Source of the DNA: Molossus alvarezi
Lineage: Eukaryota > Chordata > Mammalia > Chiroptera > Molossidae
Length of the DNA: 64,000 nt
Direction: 5' to 3'
NCBI GenBank assembly: GCA_037176705.1
Contig: CM073886.1
Location: 11,306,501 to 11,370,500, forward strand
Position 1 is the first letter of the stretch. The number at the start of each line of letters is the position of its first letter. The position numbers were made by a program, and so were the translations under genes. Positions 54,955 to 64,000 of the stretch are shown here, in pieces. The notes below the pieces were generated by a model that saw only the letters and a program-made list of their open reading frames with translations, searched no databases and had not been told where the DNA came from.

Positions 54955-55515
54955 GTACTTGCAGTTTCTACTTCCTAGAATATTCTATGTCTCCTCTCTT
55001 TGCTTAGAAAACTACATTTCTTTCAGGCCACAGCTTAAATAAATGTCACTTCCTGATCACCTCCCTACCCCAGCTCTGGAGATTACTTGAGATCTCTTGG
55101 CTATTAACTCTCATGGTGGTTTGTATTCTTCTTTCATGCTCTTATCACAGTTTTAACTGATTACTTATTGTATAATACTATTTTTAAAATATGTTTTTAT
55201 TGATTTTTTTTTTAGAGAGATAGAGGAAGGGAGAGAGAGAAACATCGATATGAGAGAGAAACGTGCATCAGCTGCCTCCTGCACGCCCTCTACTGGGGAT
55301 AGAGCCCGAAACCAGGGCATGTGCCCTGACTGGGAATTAGCCCACAAGACAGAAGCTCAATCCACTGAGCCACACCGGCTGGGCTGCATAATACTATTAA
55401 AGTAATTTGTCTCTCTAGTCCACAAATGTATCTGTTTTTTTCAGCACTGAATCCTCAGAACAGTTGTGGTCACTTAGCGGGCAATAATAAATATTTGATG
55501 AAAGAATAAGTGAAA
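54955..55515 (+). mobile_element. L2 LINE 3' end, with a SINE
   Basis: TTTCAGGCCACAGCTTAAAT, TGTCACTTCCTGATCACCTCC, then after the SINE GTCCACAAATGTATCTG and AATAAATATTTGATGAAAGAA form the sense L2 3' terminus. Confidence 0.85.
55184..55386 (-). mobile_element. Ves SINE, type A
   Basis: TTATTGATTTTTTTTTTAG tail, CTACTGGGGATAGAGCCC, head GAGCCACACCGGCTGGGC. Flanks ATAATACTATT on both sides. Confidence 0.93.
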
Positions 55516-55539
55516 GCTTTCTGTGGTCATGAGCTATAT

Positions 55540-55730
55540 CAGTAGTTCTCCAAGCGTGGTTTCTGGACCTGCAGCATTAGCATCACCTAGGAACTTGTTA
55601 GGAATGTAAATTATTAGGCTCCATCCCATACCTACTGAATTCGAAATTCTGGGAGTGGGACTCAGATGGTAATCTGTTTTAACAGGCTCACCATGTGATT
55701 CTGATTCACGCTGAAGTTTGAAAGCCGCTG
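55540..55730. mobile_element. MER5A (hAT-Charlie MITE)
   Basis: Runs from CAGTAGTTCTCCAAGCGTGG to AAGTTTGAAAGCCGCTG, with GCAGCATTAGCATCACC and GATTCTGATTCACGCTG inside; nearly full-length MER5A of about 190 bp. Confidence 0.9.
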
Positions 55731-56054
55731 GGTTACACAGATTTGCTCCAGTCTATACAATAGGCATACCCTGTAGCACCTCTGCTGCTAGGGATTGTTT
55801 CCTGCTTCTAGTTCTTAAAATCAACACTTTCACAAGTCAAGTGGGGTGGAAGATAGAAACAGGAACCCAACACATTCTTTGCCATCTCGGACCCAGGACC
55901 TCTGCAGTTGTTCCTTCTACTTTGATTACACTTCCCACCGCTGACTTTATTCTTCAAGTCCCAATTTACATTTCCCACCCCTCCCTTCCATTTTCTCTCA
56001 GCCCACAGTGTGTGTTGCATCCACATTATGCACAGTATTCTTAGTTTCTTACAA

Positions 56055-56250
56055 TTAATTATTTATTTGCTCTTTACTTGTTGCTTATTTGCCTCCTGAG
56101 GGCAAGGGCTACAGCAGCATCATTTATTGCACCAATCCTGGCATCCACCGCAGCGCCTGGGCCATGGCAGGCCTGCAATGTATGTGGACTGAATGGATGT
56201 AAGCTGTACGAGGGCAGAGGCTGCGGCCGTTGACTTCCGGCCGGGTGCTG
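56055..56250 (+). mobile_element. L2 LINE 3' ends, host of HAL1 copy 3
   Basis: GCCTCCTGAGGGCAAGGGC, ATCCTGGCATCCACC and a second GTAAGCTGTACGAGGGCAGAG are L2 3' termini. The second continues after the HAL1 insertion at 58782 as CTTCCTGAAGACTTGCGGAATG. Confidence 0.7.
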
Positions 56251-56264
56251 GGTGCTTCCTGAGG
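56251..56264 (+). repeat. Left target-site duplication of HAL1 copy 3
   Basis: GGTGCTTCCTGAGG, matched by GGCGCTTCCTGAAG at 58782-58795 (12 of 14). Confidence 0.85.
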
Positions 56265-57074
56265 CTTCTGGTCAAGACGGCGGCGTAGGTAAGCGCGGTA
56301 TCGCGTCCTCCCTCAACCACATTCAAGTTACAACTAAACTACAGAACAACCATCATTCAAAACCGCCTGAAATCAAGCTGAATGGAAGTTCTACAACTAT
56401 GAAATTAAAGAAGCAACTGGATCAAGACTGGTAGGAGGGGTGGAGGCGGACGGGCTGGTCCCACACGCACGTGTGGCGGATAAAAATTAGGAGGACACCT
56501 TGGCTGGGAACATTCTCCCTGAGGATGGAGGGGGTCCCTGTCCCACATCAGGTGCTCCGCTTAGGGTTCCAATGCCAGGAAGAGAATCCCCATAACTTCT
56601 GGCTGTAAAAACCAGCAGGAACTGAGACTCAGGGAGGCTGAGGCGGCTGGAGCCCCAGGCAGCTCCTCTGAAAGGGCCCATGCATGGGTTTACTAGAGAC
56701 ATACAGGGAAGAACTGAGCTGTTTGGCACTGGAGCGAGGGCTGGAGACGGGACTTTCTCCGGGACAGACGTGCTGTCAGAGGCCTTTGTTCCTTTGGTGA
56801 GCCCTTCCCTGGGGAGGCAGACAGCCACCATATCTGGGACTCCAGCAACCTGGCTCACACTGGTTGCCCCGCCCTGGTGACTCCCTGAGGCCCCGCCCCA
56901 CCCAACTTTCAGGGCCACCCAAGCTGGTGCCAGTTGGTTAACTATAGGATTGGTCTGTCTTGGATCCTGCTTCAGGTTTTCCTAAATTCTTTCAAACAAG
57001 CAGCATCTGGCCTCAGCTAACCACACACCTCTCATTAAGTAATACATAGAAACAAACACAGGGAGGCAGCCAAA

Positions 57075-57999
57075 ATGAGGAGACAAAGAAACAGGTCCCA
57101 AATGAAAGAACAGAACAAAACCCCAGGGAAAGAACTAAGCGAAATGGAGATAAACAACCTAACAGATGCTGAGTTCAAAATAACTACTTATAAGGATGCT
57201 CAATGAACTTAGTGAGAACCTCAGTGAACTTAGTGAAGGCCTCAAGAGCATAAAAGAGGACCAGTCAGAAATGAAGGATGCACTAATTGAAATAAAGGTT
57301 AATTTACACAGGTTCAATAGTAGGGTACATAAAGCCAAGAAGCAAACCATAGATTTGGAATATAAGGAAGCAAAAAACACCCAATCAGAACAGCAAAAAG
57401 AAAAAAGAATCCAAAATAATGAGGATAGTGTGAGGAGCCTCTGGGACAACTTCAAGCGTGCCAACATTCACATCTTGGGGATGCCAGAAGCATAAGAGAG
57501 AACAAGAAATAGAAAACCTATTTGAAACAATAATGGCAGAAAACTTCCCTAACTTGGTGAAGGAAACAGACATACAAGCCCAGGAAGCACAGAGAGTCCC
57601 AAACAAGATGAACCCCAAGAGGCCCACACCAAGACACATCATCATCAAAATGCAAAAGGTTCAAGACAAAGAATTTCAAAAGCAGCAAGAGAAAAGCAGT
57701 TAGTTACCTACAAGGGAGTTCCCATTAGACTGTCAGCTGATTTCTCAAAAGAAACTTTGCAGGCCAGAAGGGAGTGGCAAGAAATATTCAGAGTGATGAA
57801 AAGCACGGACCTACAACTAAAATTACTCTATTGTGCAAAGCTGTCGTTTAGAATCGATGGCCATATAAAGAGTTTCCCAGACAAGGAAAAGCTAAAGGAG
57901 TTCATCACCACCAAACCATTATTATATGAAATGATGAAGGGTGTTTTTGAAGAAAAAGATAAAACTATATTAACAAACAAAATGGCAATGAATACATAG
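57075..57999 (+). pseudogene. HAL1 ORF1, best-preserved copy
   Basis: ATG at 57075 (MRRQRNRSQMKEQNK). Then come a coiled-coil part (MLNELSENLSELSEGLKSI), the RRM-like part (QEIENLFETIMAENFPNLVK) and the C-terminal domain (QARREWQEIFRVMKS, KSFPDKEKLKEFITTKP). The frame is broken near 57190, at 57494 (in-frame TAA after MPEA) and near 57702, so three or four segments in different frames are needed to cover it. About 300 codons in all, close to the 338 residues of human L1 ORF1p. Family function: trimeric RNA-binding chaperone of the retrotransposon ribonucleoprotein. Confidence 0.87.
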
Positions 58000-58178
58000 C
58001 TATCAACAATTGAATCTACAAACAAAATGAACTAGCAGAACAGAAACATTCTCATAGATACAGAGAACATTTTGTTGGTTGCCAGATGGAAGGGGGGATG
58101 GGGGAATGGGTGAAAAAGGTGAAGGGATTAGGAAGTACAAATTGGTTGCTAGACTGACAAACTTTAAAGAGAAGGGGG

Positions 58179-58548
58179 AGGCCCTGGCCAGTTTGGCTCA
58201 GCAGTTGAGTGTCGGCCTGCAGACCAGAGAGTCCTGGGTTTGGTTCCCGCTAGGGGCATGTACCACCAAAAAAAAAAGTTGCAAAATTAGAATATTGCCC
58301 TGGCCGGTTTGGCTCAGCAGTTAGAGCGTCGGCCTGTGGTCCAGAGAGACCCGGGTTCAGTTCCTGCTAAGGGCATGTACCTCGGTTGCAGTTTGTGCCC
58401 GGCCCTGGTTGGGTCGTGCGGGTGGCAGCCACTCGATGTGTCCCTTTCACGTTGATGTTTCTCTCTCTCTCTCTCCCTCCCACTCTATCTGAACAAAAAA
58501 TGGAAAAATGTCCTCAGGTGAGGATTAAAAAAAATAAAAATAAAAAAA
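58179..58548 (+). mobile_element. Composite SINE: half-SINE, linker, full Ves type B
   Basis: 58181-58275 is a tRNA-like head ending GGGGCATGTACCACCA-An. A linker (GTTGCAAAATTAGAATATT, 58278-58296) follows, then a complete type B SINE (58297-58548). One duplication, TAAAGAGAAGGGGG at 58165-58178 and 58549-58562, encloses the whole; no repeat flanks the inner units. Confidence 0.88.
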
Positions 58549-58849
58549 TAAAGAGAAGGGGGGTTGGGGGGGTGGGAAGAAATAAACCAAAAAACTTATT
58601 TGCATATACGCAAAACCAATGGACATAACAGTGTGGGAAAAGGCAGGAGGGGAGTGGGAGTGGGGAGGACGGGATCAATGGGGGGAAAAATGAGGAACAT
58701 CTGTAATACATTCAACAATAAATATAAAAAAAGAAAAAATAAATTAATAAGTAAAATTAAAAAAACAAAAATTAAATAAAAGGCGCTTCCTGAAGACTTG
58801 CGGAATGAATGAGCAAACGAAGCAAAAGAGAAAGTGCCTCTTTACTAAG

Positions 58850-59650
58850 AAGGCGGGCCCGGTGCCCTTTACCAACATGGCGACGGGCGCGGGGCGGGGC
58901 CGGAGGGCGGGGCCAGCGGGAACCGTCAGGTGCAGCCCCGCCCTGCGTGCCCCCGCCCCGAGCCTGATTCCGGATTGGTCCGGTTCCAGCGCCGCAGCCA
59001 GGCGGCCGCGCCGTGGGGCCACGCCGGGCGCTCGCCACTTCCGGCGCGTTGGAGCTGTTGGTTGGGGGCGGCCGTGCGGTGCGAAGGGACAGCTCCGGGT
59101 TGGACGCGTGCAGGGATGCTCCGGAGGGCGGCTGTGGCGGCCGTGTGGGCTGAGACGGAGAGGACAGCGCGGGCCCCCGGGCCTCTCCCCTGAGCCGGCC
59201 CCTCGGGCTGCGCCGCCTCGGCCCCTTCAGCCTCGGCCCCTTCAGCCTCGGCCCCTTCAGCCTCGGGGCCGGGCCCGCCGCTGCTTCTGAACGCAGAGGC
59301 CGGGGAGCCCCTGCCTGGGCCCGGAACCTCCTCTCGGGGGTCGGGCCCGGGCGGGGGGCCCCGAGCTGCTGCCTTGTTTGCCGGCCTCCGAGCCCTATTT
59401 CCTGCTTTTTCAGTTAACTTGGGGAGGGGCGGGTGGGTCTTGATGAATTGTTCTGGGCGACTCCGATGAGGCGGGCCGGGGGGCCGCGCTCTTTTTAGAG
59501 GGTCCCTGCCGGGCCCGGGTGGGGAAGCGGTTCTCTTTGCATGGGCGGGGGACTTCCCCAGTCTGCCGGGATCATGACCTGAACTGTGCGAGCGGGACGT
59601 GTCCGAAGCTCGAGAGCCAGCTCACCTGAGCCGCCCCTTCTCCCGGCCAG
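58850..59650 (+). promoter_or_regulatory. CpG-island promoter
   Basis: Very CpG- and GC-rich block starting abruptly after AT-rich HAL1 tail sequence. Visible sites: YY1-type AACATGGCGAC (58874-58884), GC boxes GGGGCGGGGC (58891-58900) and GGGCGGGG (58905-58912), an inverted CCAAT (ATTGG, 58974-58978) and an ETS-type ACTTCCGG (59037-59044). The set is typical of TATA-less housekeeping promoters. Plus-strand direction is inferred from the downstream donor at 59655; divergent transcription is also possible. Confidence 0.8.
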
Positions 59651-59654
59651 TATG
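59050..59654 (+). other. Probable first exon of an unnamed gene
   Basis: The exon start is approximate (after the ETS site). The sequence ends CGGCCAGTATG with the consensus donor GTAAGT at 59655-59660. If this is the real start codon, the first exon is all 5' UTR plus the ATG, with an intron after codon 1. An upstream ATG at 59114 opens a 25-codon uORF that ends at 59191. A 15-bp unit (CCTCGGCCCCTTCAG) repeats three times at 59216-59260. No protein similarity is visible, so I cannot name the gene. The window ends before any second exon I can recognise. Confidence 0.5.
59216..59260. repeat. 15-bp tandem repeat, 3 units
   Basis: Three perfect CCTCGGCCCCTTCAG units within the presumed 5' UTR. 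Confidence 0.95.
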
Positions 59655-59924
59655 GTAAGTCGGGTCCGAGCCCCTTCCCTCCCTGGGTGCTTGGCCTGAG
59701 GGGTGGGAGCGGGACCCGGGACTGCTGAGCCATCGCTTTTCCCTGGGGCGGGGGGAGGCGCGTGGGGATCTGGGCAGTGACACATGCGTGCAGGGTTTGC
59801 AGCCCTGCCTCCGTGCTCCCATCCCCCCATGTGGATATCTCTTGGACCGAGAGAGACCTGCAAGCGCAGCAGGCACAACCTTTGCATCTGATGTTTGCTT
59901 GTCTTAGAGCCTAGCTCATTTGAG

Positions 59925-60095
59925 GGTTTACTATGTGCCAGGCCCTGTGTTTAGTGATTGACATGTATTATTTAATTAGCGCACCAGTTCTCTTCTGAAG
60001 TGGGGAGACTGAGGCACAGAACTAGCTCAAGGTCATTCTTAAGGGACAGTGGCACGATTTGAACCCAGGTAGTGTGACTTCAGAGCTCCAGTTAG
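59925..60095 (-). mobile_element. MIR SINE
   Basis: TTTACTATGTGCCAGGCCCTG, GGAGACTGAGGCACAGAACTAG and GATTTGAACCCAGGTAGTG: a nearly complete antisense MIR. Confidence 0.88.
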
Positions 60096-60799
60096 ATGCA
60101 ACACACAAGACTTATTGGGGTCTTGTTGTAGATTTGTATGTGGGGAAACAGGGTTTGTGATTTGCAGAGGTTACTTACCTAGCTAAGAGAAGTCAGGAAC
60201 GGTACTTTCTTTGGAAACATAGTCGTCTGCTCTTTCTGCTACATGCTCTGGCCTTCTCACTGGTAGTGCATGGGAAACAATTCATCCTTCCAGATACAGC
60301 GCAGAAGCTGCCTCTGCTGAAGGTATTTTCCCACATTTATGCAGACCCATAGCTACTCTCAGTACTCCTGTAGATTTGTTAAGCATTTACCTTTTGTCTT
60401 TTTAATTGTTAATGAGCCTCATCTGTCTACTGCAGTTGACGTGGCTTCCTCAGAGATGAAATTGTCTGAACCTATATGTGCCCCAGCTCTTGGCACCTAG
60501 TAGGCCATGTGGAGTGGTTAATGGCCCAGCCTGTGTGTGAGCACCTCCAGTGACAGAAGTGTTCTTAAGGCTGCCTCTTTTCCCTGCCAAGTTAGTGCTT
60601 TAGTTGAGAAAGGGATACAGTGACATCTTCTGTGATCCAGATGTTCAGGCCATTGGGGTTTTCAGAACATTCAAGGAGACTGTGGGTGGTGTGTTCAGGT
60701 TCTGGTCATAGAAAGACCTGAGGCATAGCCAGTGTCTTCATGGGGTCTACAACCAGTCAGACACAACACACCATTAATGCTGAGCAGCACTGTATGGTA
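60096..60799. other. Presumed intronic sequence, nothing assigned
   Basis: Unique-looking, with no open frame over 60 codons and no exon-like acceptor/donor pair. Confidence 0.4.
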
Positions 60800-60935
60800 G
60801 ATACCATATGTAGTATAGTGGCAGATCAGTTAAGCTCTCTGAGTCCCACTTTCTTCATCTGTAAAATGTAGAGATTAGAATTCTCTAATGAATAATCCAG
60901 AGTTGTGAGATAAAACATGTAGTGAGTGATGAAAG
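60800..60935 (+). mobile_element. MIR SINE remnant
   Basis: GTTAAGCTCTCTGAGTCCC, TTCTTCATCTGTAAAATG and GTTGTGAGATAAAACATGTAG follow the sense MIR 3' part. Confidence 0.75.
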
Positions 60936-60969
60936 TAGTCCTGAGAAGTTTTTCCTTCATTTATTCTTT

Positions 60970-61442
60970 CAATGAAATTTTTGGTTTTATTTTTAAACTG
61001 TAAAAAATAATAATATGAAATTTACCATTTTAACCATTTCAAATGCACACTTTAGTAGTTTTAAGTACATTTACATTGTTGTGCATTCATTCTCAGAACT
61101 TTTTTAATCTTGCAAAACTGAAACTGTACTCATTAAACACGAACTCCCTTTCCCCAGTCCCTGGCAATCACTAGTCAGCTATTTCTTGACTACCCTGGGA
61201 ATCTCATATAAGTGGAATCGTACAGTATTTGTCTTTTTGTGACTGGCTTATTTCACTTAGCACAAGGTCCTTAAGGTTCATCCATGTTGTAGCGTGTGTC
61301 AGAATTTCCTTGCTTTTTAAGGCTTTGTATATATACCACATTTTGCTTATCCATTCATCTGTTGATGGACACATGGATTACTTCCACCTTTTGGCTACAG
61401 TGAATAATACTCCTGAGAACATGGGTGTACAAATCTTGCAGT
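60970..61442 (-). mobile_element. Old L1 3' UTR (antisense)
   Basis: AAATTTACCATTTTAACCATTT, CCCAGTCCCTGGCAATCACT, TTCATCCATGTTGTAGCGTG and TTGATGGACACATGGATTAC are the reverse of old L1 (L1M-type) 3' ends. Confidence 0.85.
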
Positions 61443-62255
61443 GAATTTTAAGTAGCCACTGTATGCCAGGCTCTAGAGAATGTCAGATGAACCAAGACAG
61501 ACACATTTCTCCCTCAGGGAGTTTTGGGACCCCTGGGCAGAAGTTGAATGGTTATTGACTAAACTAGCCAAGTAACCTTGTATTCTGGTTTCATTTTAAT
61601 TGGCAATCAGGAGAGCATTGTGAAATGACCACCTGTGAGCAGTTCATTAGTAAAGCAATAGTTGACTTTATAGTCTGGTCTATAGTCATAATTCACGATC
61701 ACCATGTACATTTTTTTCCTGAAGTGAGTTTTGAGTCACATATTTAAGCACATAGGATTAACAGGGCGATCTGATTACTTCCTTTCTGCATCACACCAGG
61801 AGTTCATCTGAGGTGTCCCAGGGTTAAGGGTATAGATAGGTAAAGCAGGCCTTTTCCCCAAAATGCAAGGGAGCTGCTGCCTGGTTTGTGTATTACAGGA
61901 AGAGGGTCTTTTCTCTGCAATCACAGCTGTTTATTTATCCCAGGAACTATTCCCTCCATTTCCTACTGAATTTATCCCAGGGACTATTACCTCCATTTCC
62001 TACTGACAACATATTAGTTGTCATATGTTTGAACCTTTGCCATATTTCTTTTTAAAACTTCAACTCTAATTAAGATGACACAACATGGTTCAAGTGATGA
62101 AATAACCTGGTAAAGACAAAAAACTCAATGTGGTATAGAGAAGTAATTCTCCACAGTAGGCCAGACTCTTTAGTTCTTTAAGTTAGTCATTCATGAAATG
62201 ATTTACTGACTTCCTACATCAAACTTAAAATCCTAGGTACTGTGTATACTATATA
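61443..62255. other. Presumed intronic sequence, nothing assigned
   Basis: AT-rich. A short local repeat of ATCCCAGG(A/G)ACTATT(C/A)CCTCC lies at about 61937 and 61975. No exon. Confidence 0.4.
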
Positions 62256-62259
62256 ATAC

Positions 62260-62480
62260 AAGAGTTAATGTTTATAGGGCGTAGCGTATGCCAGGCATTT
62301 TACATATATTAACTCATTTACTCTTCCAAATAATGCCAGGAGGTAGAGCCTATTTTTATTTCCCATTTTATAGATGAGAACATTCAAGGCCCAGAGAGGT
62401 TAGGCAACTTCTCAAGGTCACACTGCAGCCATGTGGTGGAACTGGAATTCAAGCCCGGACAATTTGGCTCAGGAACCTGG
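62260..62480 (-). mobile_element. MIR SINE
   Basis: ATGCCAGGCATTTTACATAT, CCATTTTATAGATGAGAAC, GAGAGGTTAGGCAAC, TTCAAGCCCGGAC: antisense MIR, nearly full length. Confidence 0.88.
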
Positions 62481-62595
62481 GCTCTTAGCTGTTGAACTTT
62501 CACCTCAGAGGGGTAATATTGCCCCTGCCCTCTAGGAGTCAGTTTACTGAGGAAGATGGGACATATATTCTGATAATAACAAGAGACTGTGATAA

Positions 62596-62847
62596 GCCCT
62601 GGATGGTTTAGTTCAGTGGTTAGAGTGTTGGCCTGCGGACCAGAGAGTCCTAGGTTCGGTTCCCGCTAAGGGCACATACCTTGGTGGCAGTTTGTCCCCG
62701 GCCCCAGTTGGGGTCCTGTGGGTGGCAACCAGTCGATTTGTCTCTCTAACATTGATATTTCTCTCTCTCTCCCCCTCCCCCCTGTCTCCCATTCTATCTG
62801 AAGATAAATGCAAAAATGTCCTCTGGTGAGGATTAAAAAAAAGAAAA
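62596..62847 (+). mobile_element. Ves SINE, type B
   Basis: GCCCTGGATGGTTTAGTTCAG to CTCTGGTGAGGATTAAAAAA, complete. Flanked by AGACTGTGATAAG/AGACTGATAAGG. Confidence 0.94.
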
Positions 62848-63329
62848 AGACTGATAAGGGTGATTGCAAGGTAGCATATCTGAGAGAGATGAACTGAGGA
62901 GAGGAGTCTTGAAGGATTAGGAAGAGCTTGACAGTTGAACAAGGTAAAAAAAGGTCTTCAGTAGTTGTTTTCAGATAGTTCTGAAGACCAGATACCTATC
63001 AGTAAAGATAATAGAAAGTGATAGGTATAAAAGAAGAGTGAAGAAGGAACTACCATTTATTGAGTGCGTAGGGCTTTTTAGGGCTTTATGTGTGTACATT
63101 CATGTGGCACTCAAACATGTAACTTTTTTCTCATCATAAATACTTTTACCACTACTTTACTTGCCATTAGCTGCTCTATTTTTTTGTTTCCCTTTGCAAA
63201 AAAAACCCTAGGAAAGAGTGCTCTCTAAGTGGTCATCCTCCATTCTCTGTAAAGCTCACTTGTCAAGGTCCCTCTCTACACTATTCCTAAATGCAATGGT
63301 TAGTTCTCAGTTCTTACCTTACTTGATCT
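62848..63329. other. Presumed intronic sequence
   Basis: A MIR-like TTTATTGAGTGCGTAGGGC lies at about 63056. Nothing else assigned. Confidence 0.4.
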
Positions 63330-64000
63330 GTCAGTAGCACTGGACAAGTTGAACACCCCTAAAATCTTCACTTGGTCTCTAGGACGCTAGGATGTCCGTT
63401 TGGTTTTCCTCCATCTCACTGGTAGTTTCTTCCTCATCTCACTGATCTTTGAACAGCTGGGGTGTCCTAGGCCTCAGACCTTGTGAGCTCCTAGTCCAGA
63501 CCTCTTTCCTCAGTAGCACTTCTCACGTATGCAGCTGCCTACTTGACATGCACACTTGTTCGTCATACACTTCAAATGTAACGTGTCTCACATTCAACTC
63601 TATGTCATTTGAGGGCAGCTTCATTCTTCTAGCTGCTTGTGCCAAAAACTTGGGAATCATCCTTGACCTTTCACACCATACATCTGATTGTATCAGGAAA
63701 GCCGATTGTTTTCTGCCTTTGAAATGTAGCCAGGATTTTATCACTGTTTATTCCCTCCACTGCTACCACTGTAGTTCAGGCTTTCATCATCTCTTACCTG
63801 GATTATGGCAGTTGCCTCCTAACTGTTCTGAGCTTCTGACCTTGCCCCTTTATAGGCTGTTTTCAACATAGTAGCCTTGGTGATTTTTTGAAAAATCTAA
63901 GGTAGTTCATGCCTTTGCTCTGTTCCCATGGCTCCTCGTCTCACTACAGTGAAGCCAGTAGCAGCCCTCATGCTTCTGCATGATCTGTTGTGCCCTCCAT
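63330..64000 (+). mobile_element. L2 LINE fragment (sense)
   Basis: AACTTGGGAATCATCCTTGACC, TCATCTCTTACCTGGATTATGG and CAGTTGCCTCCTAACTG follow the C-terminal L2 ORF2 and early 3' region. One frame reads NLGIILDLSHHTSD, an L2 ORF2 block. The element continues past the window end. Confidence 0.85.

Larger units (their letters stand above)
56265..58781 (+). mobile_element. HAL1 (half-L1) copy 3, nearly complete
   Basis: Starts CTTCTGGTCAAGACGGCGGC, the typical 5' end of mammalian L1/HAL1 5' UTRs. It continues through an approximately 800-bp 5' UTR, ORF1 (57075-57999), a 3' UTR with a G-rich stretch and ATACATTCAACAATAAAT (58708), and an A-rich tail. ORF2 is entirely absent. It is flanked by a 14-bp duplication at 56251-56264 and 58782-58795. 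The only large interruption is the composite SINE at 58179-58548. Such an element would need L1 ORF2 protein in trans. Confidence 0.92.

Noticed and set aside
58805..59290. 161-residue frame through the CpG island, with a Kozak-like ACCAACATGGCG
   Set aside because: High GC removes stop codons by chance; composition is Arg/Gly/Pro/Ala with no domain. The ATGGCG is better read as a YY1 site. It cannot be wholly excluded as coding.

Overview
This window is nuclear DNA from a vespertilionoid-type microbat (Yangochiroptera). The evidence is about 45 insertions of tRNA-derived SINEs of the bat Ves family, full or partial, on both strands, on a background of typical mammalian L2, MIR, MER5, Tigger and old L1 remnants. 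The HAL1-type (half-L1) elements and the SPIN-like hAT fragment also fit such bats. I saw no recognisable HeliBat Helitron sequence, which argues mildly against Myotis/Eptesicus-like species. Family and species cannot be fixed from the sequence. I use my own labels for the two Ves types: type A ends in AATCAATAAA-An, and type B ends in a CCTCGGGTGAGGATTA-An motif.

Layout. 0-11 kb: intergenic or intronic DNA with scattered SINEs, an antisense L2 (6.6-7.3 kb), a 40-bp minisatellite (5.03-5.32 kb) and a TAATTA-rich block (4.8 kb). 11-16 kb: a SPIN-like hAT element, an old L1 3' end and HAL1 copy 1 (minus strand) with SINEs inside. 16.3-19.5 kb: a Tigger DNA transposon broken by at least six younger insertions, one of them a solo LTR with a 4-bp ACCT duplication. 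19.7-21.5 kb: a sense L2 carrying a SINE/U1 snRNA composite. 23.1-30.6 kb: 7.5 kb with no SINE, holding old repeats, an LTR-like block and a candidate conserved non-coding element. 30.6-39.3 kb: the densest SINE region, with dimers and nested copies. 41 kb: a second Tigger copy. 43.9-45.2 kb: a processed UBE2Q1 pseudogene. 45.7-47.9 kb: HAL1 copy 2. 48.4-54.7 kb: two diverged LTR-like copies in opposite orientation. 56.3-58.8 kb: a nearly complete HAL1 copy 3 with target-site duplication. 58.85-59.65 kb: a CpG-island promoter (GC boxes, YY1, inverted CCAAT and ETS-type sites) followed by an apparent first exon on the plus strand with a consensus GTAAGT donor. 59.65-64 kb: probably the first intron of that gene.

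I found no complete intact protein-coding gene. Almost every long open frame is a shadow of a SINE, HAL1 or L2 sequence. The only host-gene signals are the CpG-island promoter/first exon, which I cannot name, and the UBE2Q1 retropseudogene. The most interesting material is the retrotransposition record: ORF1-only HAL1 elements, which would need L1 ORF2 in trans, and composite retrotransposed units (a SINE homodimer, a half-SINE/full-SINE heterodimer and a SINE-U1 chimera), each apparently flanked by a single duplication as if inserted in one event.
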